Below are positions 22,825-34,290 of a DNA stretch of 64,000 nt, in pieces. This stretch comes from Macrophomina tecta (Eukaryota; Ascomycota; Dothideomycetes; Botryosphaeriales; Botryosphaeriaceae), in assembly GCA_024180945.1 (NCBI GenBank), contig JAKSGN010000035.1, positions 248,001-312,000 on the forward strand, in the 5' to 3' direction. Positions within the stretch are counted from its first letter, which is position 1, and every line of letters starts with the position of its first letter. The notes under the pieces were generated by a model. It did not search any database, was not told where the DNA came from, and was given only the letters and a program-made list of their open reading frames with translations. Both the position numbers and the translations under genes were made by a program.

Positions 22825-23985
22825 TCACTGCTTGCGCTTTAGCCGGGCAATCACCAACCACTTCTTCCTCTCTCCGTGGTCTTCCCGCCCTTCGTCTCTC
22901 TCAAAGGCCCATTCTCGACGTCTTGCCTCCGCATCCATCTCAAAAATCTCCTCCACCTCCAAGCATTCCTCGTCCACAATCCTGAAGAACGGTGCCATCT
23001 TTGCGCGTCCCGTATGGAAACCAGCTATTACGAAAACTCTCGCCTCTGGCTCCGGCGAAAGAAAGTGTAGCATGGACTGGGCTAGACTTCGGTGCTCATG
23101 TGGCATCCACAAGCAGTCTGCCGCCAGTATCCTGGTAAATCTGCCAGAGTTGGCTATCGAAAATGGCGAAGTCAGGTCTCCCCATTGGTGACCATGGACC
23201 GAGACTCTCGATCGCAACTCCTCCGGCACGTTCCTCGCCACGTTCTTCTTAAGGTTCTCCAGGATCTCCGGCGCTGGATAGTCCGATATGACTACCTGTG
23301 TAAACATGACTCCACATTAGCATAGAGGTCCAAATCCAAAGGAGAGAACGAAAAGCAAGATCCTGAACTCACTTCTTCCGCGCCGACCAGCGTGCTGACG
23401 ATTCCTGCGAGCCCAACGCCTAGGATAATTCGGAGAAGCCATCAGCCTTCGCTGTCGATGTGAACCTCCGGCTAACACCACCCTCCACCCAGGAAAAAAG
23501 AAAGACCAGTATCACTTCAACCCAATTCACATTCTCGGAATTTTTCACCCACCTGCCCCAAGCTCCAGAACCCTCTCGCCCCCCACTTCCCACCCCTCCT
23601 CCTCCCCACCCTCTTCCATCCACCACTCCCTGCCCCCAAACAACCGCCACTCCACCCCATCCAACACCCTATCTCTCCCGCCGCTCCCGGCCCCATCGAC
23701 TCCCCACCTCGGCCTCCCTCCGCACAGCTCCGCCATCAGCACACCCGCGTTCCACAGGTAGTGCGCGAATTTCTTGCGCTCTTCTTCGCCAGCCGGGTCC
23801 GCGACGGCGAGGTCGAGCCCCCGGTCGAGCCGCCGTGATAGGTAGGTGATGGTGCAGCCCGGGTCGCCGTGCTGGTTGCGCAGGTCGTCGGTGAAGATGG
23901 TGCCGAGCGCGGTGGCGAAGAGGTCTTCTGGGTCCGGGGAATCCTCCGAGTCCCGCGGCACGATGCGGAGGAGGGCCGGGAGCAT
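22825..23985 (-). CDS. EFM7: eEF1A N-terminal methyltransferase, EFM7/Nnt1-like
   Basis: SAM-dependent methyltransferase of the EFM7 family (older name nicotinamide N-methyltransferase Nnt1), which in yeast methylates the N-terminal glycine and adjacent lysine of eEF1A. Exons are 23985-23553, 23419-23373 and 23295-22825 (316 aa). The small 47-nt middle exon completes SAM motif I, reading LELGAGVGLAGIVSTLVGAEE across both junctions. Other signatures are RNQHGDP and FAHYLWNAGVLMAELC before motif I, VVISDYPAP after it, ILAADCLWMPHEH at the substrate side, and FVIAGFHTG. Introns are 133 and 77 nt. The segment between about residues 105 and 135 is Glu/Gly/Trp-rich and longer than usual. Convergent with EFM4. 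Confidence 0.9.
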
Positions 23986-24837
23986 GTTTGCTTTTCTTTG
24001 CGGGGGGGGAGAGGGGCAGGAGGGTGCGGCGCTAGTGCTATCTTCGTGGTGGTCGTGCTTGTGGTTGTGGCAAACCGCGGCGGGTGGCCGGTGGAAGTGA
24101 CTGAGTGGACGGCTAGTCGCCGGCTCGCTCCTGATCGTGACAAGAGCGGGGTTTACCGTCGTGAAGCGCGCGACTAGCCGTGGGTAGAGATGGTGGGTTG
24201 CGCAGTGATGCAGGAGTATTTAAGGTATTGCGGTGGGCAAAGCGGTGTGCGAGGCTCGGTGTGTCGGCGGAGTTTCTTGTTGTGGAAGCTTCTGGATGGA
24301 ATATATCTTCGATCGCAATCACGCTGGGAAAGAAATTATCTACAAAGAAATCGAGAAGTGTTGAAGAAACCGTGAGCGCGTCCGTTGAACAGAGTAGCAA
24401 ACGAGTTCGCAGGCCAAGATTTTCAGATTGCCCCGCGTCATGTCCGCGGAGCACTTCCGCGACGCGCCAAGCCTACTCGACACTCGTTCTCCGCCGTGCA
24501 AGCATGACCTGTTAAGGGATGATCTACCCGCGGTGTTCCACTTGAATGTGAACGAAGGAACCTTATATTTCGACATGCAACCACTGTGACGAGAATACCT
24601 CGCGACGTCTACTTGCGCTCCCTACTCCGCGCTTGATTTGCTAAAGGGGAGGTGAAGAAAAAAAACCTATTCAAGCACGGTGAGTGCACCCACAGCTTCC
24701 TCAGCCTCCATGTCAGTATACATGCAAAATCCCTGATGTCCGCCGTCTATCATGCCAACTCCACTTCTCACTTACACTGCCCAACAAATCCGTTTCTCTC
24801 CAGCCTCGGCTCTTTTTTGTTAGTTCTCTTTTTCTTT
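23986..24837. other. Gene-free interval
   Basis: An 852 bp stretch between the EFM7 start and the 3' end of the Ark1-type kinase, both on the minus strand. I see no gene. It contains the EFM7 promoter and a CT-rich stretch near 24690-24830 that probably belongs to the kinase 3' UTR. Confidence 0.55.
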
Positions 24838-27800
24838 TCATACATCGCGAATGCGACCACCGTTCGGCACCTCCATCTCTACCATCTCCAAACCGCTTAA
24901 GCTCGGATATCTCTTGCTGAAGTTGGCCTCCCATTCTTCTGTATTGATCCCAAGCCCGTTGTCAAGGCTTGTGCCCGACTCAGCTGGACGTCCAGACCGA
25001 GATGGAGGCTTCTGCGGCGAGGGAGGAACGTTATTCGGATTAGGAGACTCGAACTGACCACCGGTGCGCAACGCTTTTGGCTTCGGCGGAGCGGGAGGCG
25101 GTCGACCCTGCTGTGAAAGAGATGGGGAGGAACCAGGGCCAGCTGAGCCTTGCAGCTGTGGTGTCGACGAAGGCTGTTGCGGGCGCGCTTGTCGATACGT
25201 CAACTCCGATTGTGGCGCTCCGGTCGGAAGTGATGGAAGCTTCTTCGCAACTGGTGGCGGCTTGCTCTTGTCTGCTGCACCGCCTTCACGTTCCGTATAG
25301 CGACCGTAGCCTTCTGCCGTGCGCTTAGGTGACGTTTGAGTGTTATCCTGGAGCAGGTTCTTGACGCGGTCCTGAATTGTCGATGCCTTAGACGGTCCAC
25401 CGGCAGGCCTACCCTTCCCACCTTCTCCCTGTTCTTCGAGACGCTTGCGGTACTCGGCAGCTGCCTCAGCAACGCGCTTCTCTTCTTGAGACAGTCTACG
25501 ACGCTCCAGCTCACGGCGAACTTCAGGAGACAAATCTTGGGTCTCGTCGATGGCCGTCTCATCATCACTGCGTTCTCCAGTGACTTCTGAGCCAGCAATC
25601 GGCGTAAGCTGTTGGTTGCCCCTATCGTACTGCGGGCTGGGCGTGCGCTGAGGCTCCCGTTGGCTGGTGTTATTTTCAAAGCGACGGAATGCATCGCCGA
25701 ATTTTCCAGCAAGGATGTTCTTCGTATTAGAGAGAGAAGGAAGACTGGATCTCTTAGAGTGCTTGCTCGCACTGCTACTCGTCCGGCGGTGCTCTCTCTT
25801 CTTGCCACCATCATCCCCTTCCATAGCCCGCAAGAAGTCCACGTTGGAGGTAATGTTGGTCTCTTCCAAATCGTCCGCTGTAGGAGCAGACTTAACCCGA
25901 CTTAGATCGGCTTCTGTGTCTATAAGGTGAGCAACGCGATCACCCTTCCGCGAAGCCTCCCGATCACGCAAAAAGTCCAGATTTGACTCTACATGAACGC
26001 TCGAGGGCCTTGCCCTAGAGTTTGCAGATTTCGATCGGCTGATAGGATCAGTGAGATCGAGAGCCGATGGCCTTGATCCTTCCAGCGATGGCCTGGACGA
26101 CGCAGGCGACTGCGGCAGTTGAAGAGTTGCCGTTTGAGACTTTGAGCGATGCATATCAAGATAGGAAGGTCGTTGCGGCAACGATGGCTGAGGCTCGGAT
26201 CTCAAGGAAGGCACAGACCTTGGCTCCTCGGATGACCTTGGCTGGCTCAAAGCTCTCTGATGACTTGACTGCTGCGGCACCCGCCAGATTGGGCGTTGGC
26301 TGACCTCCGGGAGCTTGGGCGGCTCGTACTTTGGAATTTCATATGTTTGAGGCTGTGGCTTCATTACTGGGGAAGATGGAGGAGATGTTTGTATGCCCGT
26401 CGATACCATTGCGACCCTCTGGGGCTGTGGTTGCTGGATCTGAGAGACTTGTGGTAACTTGGACTCTGGCCGTGGGTCAGGTGACACGACCTGCCCTGCT
26501 CTTAACGAGTCCGACCTCGAAGGAAACGGGGAAGAACTCGATGACCCGGGTTGATCCTTCTTTGGTGGAGGCTGATTGGGTATCGAAAAGACCTCATCCG
26601 CCAACGCTTCCGCGACGCGCTTATGGATTGCCTCCGCTTTAGGAGGCTCCACCGGGGAATCGCTCGAGAATTGAAATTTACTGCCACGGTCGTGCAGTAA
26701 CGAGAATTCATCAAGGGAAGGAAACTTTTGCGCCAATTCGTCCGCTGCTGCAGACCTAACGGCGACATTTGTAGAATCCAATGCCGCAAATGGATCGCTT
26801 GTGGCCCCTCGCATGGGCGATGGACTATGATGCGCTACGCTGGTTTGCTGAGCTGGGACTGTTGGTCTTCCCCGTCTCATGGGTGTAATGTCAGGCAGCG
26901 CCGGAGCCTGTTGTACAGGCGCGGCCTTAGAAATGCCGATCATGGGTGGCGGGGATGCGACCTTGGGTTCGGGCGATGGCAGTTGCTGGTTTTTGCGGGT
27001 CTCCGATTGGGTTCTATTAGAGTAAATCTGCGTAATGTTAGAATACAATTTTGAATATGCTGTTGAATTACGTACGTCTTTAATGGGGCAATCCCTGTTA
27101 CGCATAGCGCACACCTCCTTGACCACCTGGTAAATGTTGGGTCGCTGCTGAGGATTTTCCTTGAGCATCCATGCTGATTGACAGATTAGTATAACACGAG
27201 AGAAGTGCACCGAACTGATGCATACCTATCAAGGTCTTCAGGCGATCCGAGAAAGGAGGATAGTGCGGAAATTTGTAGCTCGCGTTCAGAATCGCCATCT
27301 GCCCCTGCTCCTCAAAGGGCGTTGTATAGTAGCAGAGCTTGTATAGAAGGACGCCCAGCGCCCAAATATCGCTCTTCTCGTCAATGGGTTGCCTTCTGTA
27401 GACGTCTATCATTTCCGGGCTGCGATATTGCATCGTGGTGTGCCTCTGAATATCGTCTTCAATCAGCCGTCCCTCGGCGGCATTGGTGGCTGCGGGGCGC
27501 GGGGGAGCGGTCGATCCGAAATCGCAAAGTTTGTACACCCTGGAGGTGCTATGTGTGGATATCAGGACATTCTCGACCTTCAGGTCGCGGTGGAGGAGCG
27601 GCGGCTTGAGATAGTGCATGCAAGCCACACCCTCGGCAACATCAGAGAAAATGTGAAGGATCTCGGGCTCGGTCAGGCGGTTCTGGAGACGGGTGTTCAT
27701 GAAATCGATCAAGCCTCCGCCGGCGCAAAACTCCATGAGCAAGAAGACTTCGTATCCCCCTCCCTTGAGCTGCGAAGCATGCGAGTCGATGTAGGTGACG

Positions 27801-28120
27801 ATCTTGCGGTGTCCCTTGAGCTTCTTCATGGTTTCGACCTCGGTCCGCATGTTTGCCAGCGCGTCCTTGTCTGGCACGGCGACGCGCTTGAGCACGGCGG
27901 TGTCATACTTATCCCCCGCCTTGTTGGGCACCCTGACGACGTAGACATGGGCGAAGCCACCCTCGGAGAGGTATTTCTCGATAACGACGCGGTGGTTGCC
28001 CACCTGGACCTTGGTGCCGGGAGCAAAGGTGCCGGGGGGCGCATTGTGGTGGACGGCGGCGTGGGGAGCGTGGAAGGCGCCAGGGCGGTTCACGGTTGAG
28101 GGGTGGTATTGAGACGTCAT
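24838..28120 (-). CDS. Ark1/Prk1-family (NAK) serine/threonine kinase
   Basis: Kinase of the Ark1/Prk1/Akl1 group, which in yeast phosphorylates endocytic coat and actin-patch proteins. Exons are 28120-27226, 27173-27076 and 27027-24838 (1060 aa). The kinase domain spans about residues 45-325. It has YLSEGGFAHVYVV (glycine loop), VLKRV (Lys), HRDLKVENVL (catalytic loop), DFGST, and MQYRSPEM replacing APE, typical of NAK kinases. The 52-nt intron is in LIAWMLKENPQQRP. The second intron (27028-27075) is 48 nt and stop-free, so reading through it would add 16 residues. The splice gives KDIYSNRTQSETRKNQQLP, as I expect for relatives. The long C-terminal tail is disordered, rich in Pro/Ser/Gln, with proline-rich PPPAPPKPKA and a short conserved end (EEWEANFSKRYPSLSGLE). 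Confidence 0.93.
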
Positions 28121-30670
28121 TGGGACGGCGGATGCTTGCCCGGCGGCCAGAGGGGAGGGCGAGGCAGATCAGCGAGGAGACATAGGGCGGCGGCAGACCG
28201 GGGCAGGGAGCTGTTGCGGGCGAGGCAGCGCAGCAGAGAAAGGGCTGGCTGGCTTGGGAGCTGGGTGTTGGTCTGAGGCGGCAACGGTTCCCAAGGTCCC
28301 TACAGTGGCTGCCCTGGATCTCGGCGACGATCTGCCCGCTCGAGGACCAGCAGCACGCCCAAGCCCGACCGCACCCAATCAGCCTTGGCCACTAAAAAGG
28401 GGCTCCAGCGACAGGAGCGAATGCGCAGCGCAGACAGCAGCGCTGCTGCTGCTGGCCTGCCAGCTTGACCGCGTTCCCAGCCGGCAGACCGCCCTGCGGA
28501 GATCTGGTTGACGTGCCGCTCCGACTCGCGCGCTGCCGACCTTACACAGGCGACCCCATCATGTGCATTCGCAGCCTGCACCTGAGCAGCCCAGGAGCCC
28601 CGCTGCCGCCAGTGGGGCCTGCGCCCTGCCCGGGTCACTCGCCCTCGCCCACGCCCACGCCCACGCCCACGCCGCATCTACACGTGCGCGCCATCGTGCT
28701 CCGACATAGCCTCGCGAGCGCACAGTGCGGGCAGCCAGCCTGGCAGCTGTCACCGCTGCGACTAAGTGCACAACGGCCTTCCTAGCGGGTGCTAAGCCCT
28801 GCAGCCCTCCAACCCTCCGGGCGAGCCTAGCATTCTCCCAGCACTCCCCTCAAACACGCGGCCCCCGTCTCTGTCCAGGCCAGCGGAAGGATGTCGGCGG
28901 CTCTTGCATGCCGCAGGGTCTGGTTTGGAGCCGCCGCAAGCAAACTTCCCTGCCGTGGCCGCCGTGAAACAGCTCCGCATTCCGCTCCCTCAGTCTGACA
29001 GCACATACCTCAACTACATACCGCGCTGTGTCCTGACCGAGCAAGCCCACAGCGTGCCAGCACCAGCGAAGCCCCGCGCTACAGCGGAACAGGGCGGCGT
29101 TGCAGTCTCCTGCATGGCCTTGCATGAAGCGAGTTCGAAACCAAACATAAGTGCGACTGGGGTATGCAGCGGTCAGCCATTGTGAGGCCGGCGTAATTCC
29201 CATATCCGGCAATTGTGTTCTCTGTAGCATCGAACGCCCACAATGCATATTGACTTTCCGTGAAGCCATGCCATGCTGAAGACTCTCCGACGAAGAGTCA
29301 AGCCGGCCATCAGATCGGCGCGTGCAGTGGAGACACGGCGAGGGCACAAGAGGACAGAGATCGTGCTGCTTCTTCGATGGCACCCAGATCGGCAGCGCAA
29401 CAAGGTTCCTAGACGAGACCTTGACGTAGCGAGGGCGGCAAAGGTAGCACGAAGCCGGCCAGCAGTCGTCGGAGACAAGTCCAGCTCCATGCCAACTGCG
29501 CCGGAAAGGGCAATTCCTGAGACCAGTGCCGTCCTCGATGTGCATGCCGATGCCATGACATGACTCTCATCAAGAAGAGGAAAACGAGCTGCGGTAAGAG
29601 GAAGAGAGCCGAGAGCCGAAGGCTGACGAATGGTGGAGGCTTTGCTTTTGGATGCTGTGAGCGATGACGACAAAAGGCGAAGCGTTCACAACAGATAAAA
29701 GCAAGCCAACAAGCAAGGCATCTCGGATGCAGCTCGTACGAGGTCCGGCAGAACAGCTGCTAGAAGACGTAGAGATCGACTCTAGAAGGCGCGGCCACGA
29801 TGGTGCGGCGGCGGATCGAAACGCGATGGCGTCGGTGGATCTGGGGCTGTCAGCGCCACGCAGCGGCAGGACTCAACGGGCCTCCGGCCATGGCAGAAGC
29901 GCGATGGGATGATGATGCGATGCGGGAGGTAGCGCCAGGGCAGGCGGCAGACGGTGGTGAATGAGCTGTCGTCGTCGACTTGTCAGGTGCTCTCCAGGCC
30001 AGTCGAGCTGCTCGGCGGCTGCCCTGCCGCCAGTCGGAGGCCGTCAGCCAGCTTCGCGGGGATCCCAGCAACCCAGCCCGCTCAACACCTCTCCTGTGTC
30101 GTGCGCGCCTACAAGACCGGCCCAGCGCAGCCTGTCATTGCCCTCGCAGCAATCCTCCCATCACCTGCAGCCGGGGCTCGCCCGCCTGTCCGCCGCTCCC
30201 GACCGTGCACGGTGTCGCTGCTAGCGCAGTCCCTGCCACGCCTGCAACGCCTCTCAGCCTATGTCACTGGCTCATCGCGCGTCGCTGCTTCGACCCGATA
30301 ATAGCCACCTCCTGCCCTTCCCTCGAAACAACACCCTCTTCCTCCGATTTCCGCCACACGACCACACCTTCCCCGCTCTGCTCGCTGCCTGCCTCTCGCC
30401 TACCACCTCTCACGCGCCCTTCCTCTCGCTCCCGCCCTCTCGGCCCTGCCAGTCCGAGATCGTCTGCGCGCCCCGGGAGAGCAGCATCACTGCCTCAACA
30501 CCCCACCCCACCCACAAAGGACCGAGCGTGCCTCCTCGCACGCTGCCGCCAGCCTGGACTCGCTTGGAAACATTCCCTCGAGCTCTACCCCGACCGCCGG
30601 GCGAGCCACTCCCTTGTTCGCGACCTCCCGCCCTGAAGCCGCGCTCGCTCCTCCCCCGCGCGCCCACACC
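28121..30670. other. Large divergent intergenic region
   Basis: A 2.55 kb GC-rich stretch between the Ark1-type kinase and the GrrA-like gene, transcribed away from each other. It should hold both promoters and long leaders. A 231-codon frame on the minus strand (28850-29545) starts with a true ATG but has no domain and overlaps other open frames, so I do not call it a gene. It contains a CGCCCA tandem repeat at 28646-28673. Confidence 0.5.
28646..28673. repeat. CGCCCA hexanucleotide tandem repeat
   Basis: More than four head-to-tail copies of CGCCCA, a small minisatellite-like tract in the divergent intergenic region. Confidence 0.85.
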
Positions 30671-32627
30671 ATGACCCGCTCACGCCGACAGGAGCGCCTG
30701 CCTGGCGGCCGTGCCAGCTCTGACTCGTCTGCATCGACCTCTCCCGAGCGCTGCCCCGACGACGACAACGACTCTTTCATGCTACAGGCCAACGACTCGC
30801 AATCGTCGATCGCTCCCTCAACATCAGAGGAAGATGCGTACGCCCGGGAGATGGAGGAGAGATGCCGCGTTTCGCCCATTACCCGCCTCCCTGCTGAGCT
30901 CATGATTGCCATATTCTCCAAGCTCTCATCACCGGCCGACTTGAAATCGTGTATGCTTGTTTCCAAAGACTGGGCTCGGAATAGCGTAGGCTTGCTCTGG
31001 CACCGCCCGCAGACGAACAAGTGGCTGAGCGTGCACACCGTGGTTCAGGCCATCAGGAAAGTTGACAGCTACTTTGACTATCAGACGCTAGTCAAAAGGC
31101 TAAATCTCTCCACGCTCGGCGTCGAAGTCAGCGATGGCACCCTACAGCCTTTCTCGAGCTGCAAGAGGATCGAGCGCTTGACCCTGACAAAGTGCGTGAA
31201 GCTCACCGACCTCAGCCTTGAGAGCATGCTCGAGGGTAACCGCAGCCTACTGGCCCTGGACGTGACTGAATTGGAAAATCTCACCGATCGGACCATGTAC
31301 GCCCTTGCGAAAAATTGCTTGAAGCTTCAGGGCTTGAACATCAGCGGTTGCAGAAAGATTAGTGACGAGTCCTTGGAGGCCGTTGCCCGTAGCTGCAGGA
31401 ACGTCAAGAGGGTGAGTTACACATTGCTTTTCTGACTTCGAACTCCGTTGACCTAGTGTACAGCTTAAATTCAATAACTGCAGCCAAATTACAGATAATG
31501 CTGTTATGGCATTTGCCAACAATTGCCGCTATATCCTTGAAATCGATTTGGAGAATTGCAGGAATCTGGAAGACGCCTCAGTCACTGCTCTGGTCAGGGA
31601 AGGCCGCCATCTGCGAGAGCTCCGGCTTGCGCACTGCTCTCGCATCACGGATCACGCATTCCTCAATCTGCCGCAGGAGACCACCTATGATAGCCTCCGC
31701 ATACTTGACCTGACTGACTGCGGAGAGCTCAACGATGTTGGCGTCCAGAAGATCATCGCAGCTGCCCCGCGTTTGCGTAACCTCGTTCTGGCGAAATGCC
31801 GTCAGATCACCGACCGTGCTGTTGCGGCGATCACGAAGCTTGGCAAGAACCTCCATTACATTCATCTCGGCCACTGCTCGCGCATAACGGATACTGGTGT
31901 CCAGCAGTTGATCCGAACATGCACTCGCATTCGCTACATCGACCTTGCTTGCTGCCAGAATTTGACGGACAAGTCGGTGGAGCAGCTTTCTACCCTCACC
32001 AAACTCAAGCGCATCGGGCTTGTTAAGTGTGGCAACATCACCGACAAGAGCATCATGGCTCTGGCGAGACAAAGGCACCAGGGTGCAAATGGTCAAACAG
32101 TACCATGCTCTCTTGAACGTGTGCATCTCAGCTACTGCACGCTCCTAACCCTTAACGTAAGAACACCGTAGCATGAATTTCCTGAATTTTGGCTGACGTT
32201 TCATTTCCAGGGAATTCACGCATTGCTCAACAACTGCCCTCGTTTGACTCACCTGAGTTTGACAGGTGTGCAAGCATTCTTGCGCGAGGACCTCTTGGTG
32301 TTCTGCCGCGAGGCTCCACCTGGTATGTCGAGCCGAGTCATTCAAAAAACTTTGCCTGCTGATAGTCCTCTAGAATTCAACGAACACCAACGTGATGTTT
32401 TCTGTGTTTTCTCAGGAAATGGAGTTGCCCGTTTACGTGATCACCTCAATCAAGAGGAAACGAATCCGACTTACGAAACCGACGGCACTATGTACGATGA
32501 CGGTGACGACACCGACATGGTTGTCAACGTCAATGTGCACCAGCAGGTGACTGCCATGATGGGCGCCACTGCTATCGGTGAGGAAATGGATGAGGACTTC
32601 GGCGACGGTAGCGAAGTACTGGGCTAA
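30671..32627 (+). CDS. grrA: SCF F-box/leucine-rich-repeat protein, GrrA/Grr1-like
   Basis: Substrate-recognition subunit of an SCF ubiquitin ligase. Aspergillus grrA is needed for ascospore formation, and yeast Grr1 degrades cyclins and nutrient regulators. Exons are 30671-31411, 31464-32156 and 32211-32627 (616 aa), with 52- and 54-nt introns in phase 0. The F-box lies at about residues 69-115 (ITRLPAELMIAIFSKL...LLWHRP). It is followed by about a dozen cysteine-containing LRRs of the CxxITD type, for example GCRKISDESLEAVARSC, HCSRITDTGVQQL and KCGNITDKSI, and a C-terminal FLREDLLVFCREAP block. The tail is acidic (DDGDDTD, EEMDEDFGDG). Length and order fit the family. The 5' leader is long and CT-rich. 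Confidence 0.95.
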
Positions 32628-33785
32628 GCCTTACCTCTCCTTCCATTCCTGTCACTGTCATTTTCCTTCGAATTGCATGTGTTCATGCGAAAAGTCCCGG
32701 TCATTGGGATTTCCTAAACGTTTCTTTTATTGTGGGCATCAATCTTTTGAATTATGCATATTGATTATGGAGCAGTCTCCTCAATGGCCACAGCGGTCTA
32801 GAAAAAGACTGGGAGTTCGTGGTTACGGACAATGGCATGGAAAGTCCAAGGTCATCTTTCGGCAATTGCATTAGCGGTTTTTTTTTTTTGTTTTTTTTTT
32901 TTTACATCACTCGGCACATCGGCATCTTCCCTTCGCACTGATCTTGGGACATCAACAACTGGTTTCCCTTTACCGAATATCGACTCATCTCCAAATTTCT
33001 TCTTCGATAACGAAATACCCCCAAACCCACTTTCACGGCCGGAACATAGGAGTTTCTTTGAGGACTTTCAGCAAGTTGCGTCGTACCAGGAGAGCACGTG
33101 GATTCCACGCAGAAGTCGGGAGTATTGGTTCACTTCGTCAAGTGGGACAGAGCACTGGAGCAACGACGGCACCAGTGTTCTTCTCTTTCCCGTATAGGAA
33201 AGACACTGAGTATTTCATTTGTTGCATAGTCCTACTCACCTCTCCTCTTTCCATGGCACGTTTCTGTCATTCGCCGCTGCTCCGCTCGAAACAGGCCGGC
33301 TATTCCCGCAGCTATAGAAAAATGTCATCGGCTCGTAGGTGGAGGCTATAGGACACTTATTCCCAAGCATACATGCATTTGTAATTGTTAAGCAGAGCAT
33401 TCCTCCCTGCACGACATGACTATCTTACAACTCCCCTTATAACAATACGAGAGTGGAGAGAATTTTTGCACACGAATGTGACCTACCTCTAAATACACTT
33501 ACTCCTACAAATATTTGTCCAATGTCAACCCCACCCTGTAAGCCGGCAAGGGCTCACCTTAATGCATGTGTGCCTATTTGCCGTTGTGAGCTTTTGGCTC
33601 CTCCGCCACTCTATATTAACAGCACCATCCGTCATGTCCACCCACAGTTTGTGTTCAACTACGATCCCACAAACTTCATCCGTGATATATGCGCACAACG
33701 ACCACGCGATCCCTCCCAAGACCGTGCTCTCTTTCACCAATCCCACACTAAATCCCCCCTAGTAGCATATATCGCTTTTTACTTT
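32628..33785. other. Gene-free convergent interval
   Basis: This is the 3' region of the GrrA-like gene and of the DUF423 gene. A frame at 32832-33197 appears to encode a signal-peptide-like start, but its hydrophobic core is mostly the T11-G-T13 tract at 32879-32903, so I treat it as an artefact. Confidence 0.55.
32879..32903. repeat. Interrupted poly-T tract
   Basis: T11, one G, then T13, about 250 bp after the GrrA-like stop codon in the convergent 3' region. Confidence 0.8.
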
Positions 33786-34290
33786 TTACGCCCTCGGCGG
33801 CGGCACTGGCACGCGGCCCCTCCCGAACGCCAGCGCCGCCCACCCTCCGATCATGCACAGACCGCCCAACGGGGTGACGGGACCGAGGGCCTTGAAGCGC
33901 GCCGGATCGAGCACGAGCAGGTAGATGGAGCCCGAGAACATGGTCACGCCGGCCGTGAGCAGCGTCATGGCGAGCTTGTTCTGCGGCGCGGCGACGGACG
34001 CGAGCAGGATGACGCCGGAGTGGATGAGCTGTTGTGCGGGGTGCGTGAGCGATCGTACCCTGATGCCTCTTTCTCTTCCGTATGGGGGAGAATGGGGCTG
34101 GGGCGAGCGATGATGGGTGTGCAGTTAGTGAGGAAAAGAGAATGGTTACCTGGTAGTGCGCGGCCGTGTTCCAGCTCGCGATGCGCTGCGGGTCGGCGAT
34201 ATGCCTCTTCAGGCTGTGGGCACCAAAGGCCCCGAAGGCGACGCTGGCGGCGCCATAGAGGGAGCCGATGGTCCAGAAGATGCCGGGCAT
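33786..34290 (-). CDS. DUF423 (TMEM256/YgdD-type) membrane protein
   Basis: Small integral membrane protein of the DUF423 family; its function is unknown. Exons are 34290-34150 and 34028-33786 (127 aa), joined across a 121-nt intron (GTAACC...ACAACAG). The hallmark GAFGAHSLK follows the first hydrophobic segment, and WNTAAHYQLIHSGVILL, MTLLTAGVTMFSGSIYLLVL and TPLGGLCMIGGWAALAFG give the usual four segments. I chose the ATG at 34290 because it starts just before the first helix, as in relatives, and sits in a good context. An in-frame ATG at 34437 would add 49 Pro/Ser-rich residues and cannot be excluded. Confidence 0.88.

Noticed and set aside
29120..29150. GAGTTCGAAACC as a tRNA T-arm
   Set aside because: No matching acceptor stem, D-arm or anticodon arm could be folded around it. 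No other tRNA-like B-box was convincing in the window.
28121..30670. Transposon or long non-coding element in the kinase/GrrA gap
   Set aside because: No terminal repeats, transposase-like frame or target-site duplication seen. The GC-rich composition matches other promoters in the window.
32832..33197. Frame with an apparent signal peptide (small secreted protein candidate)
   Set aside because: The hydrophobic core is produced by an interrupted poly-T tract in the 3' region of the GrrA-like gene, and the rest has no domain or cysteine pattern.
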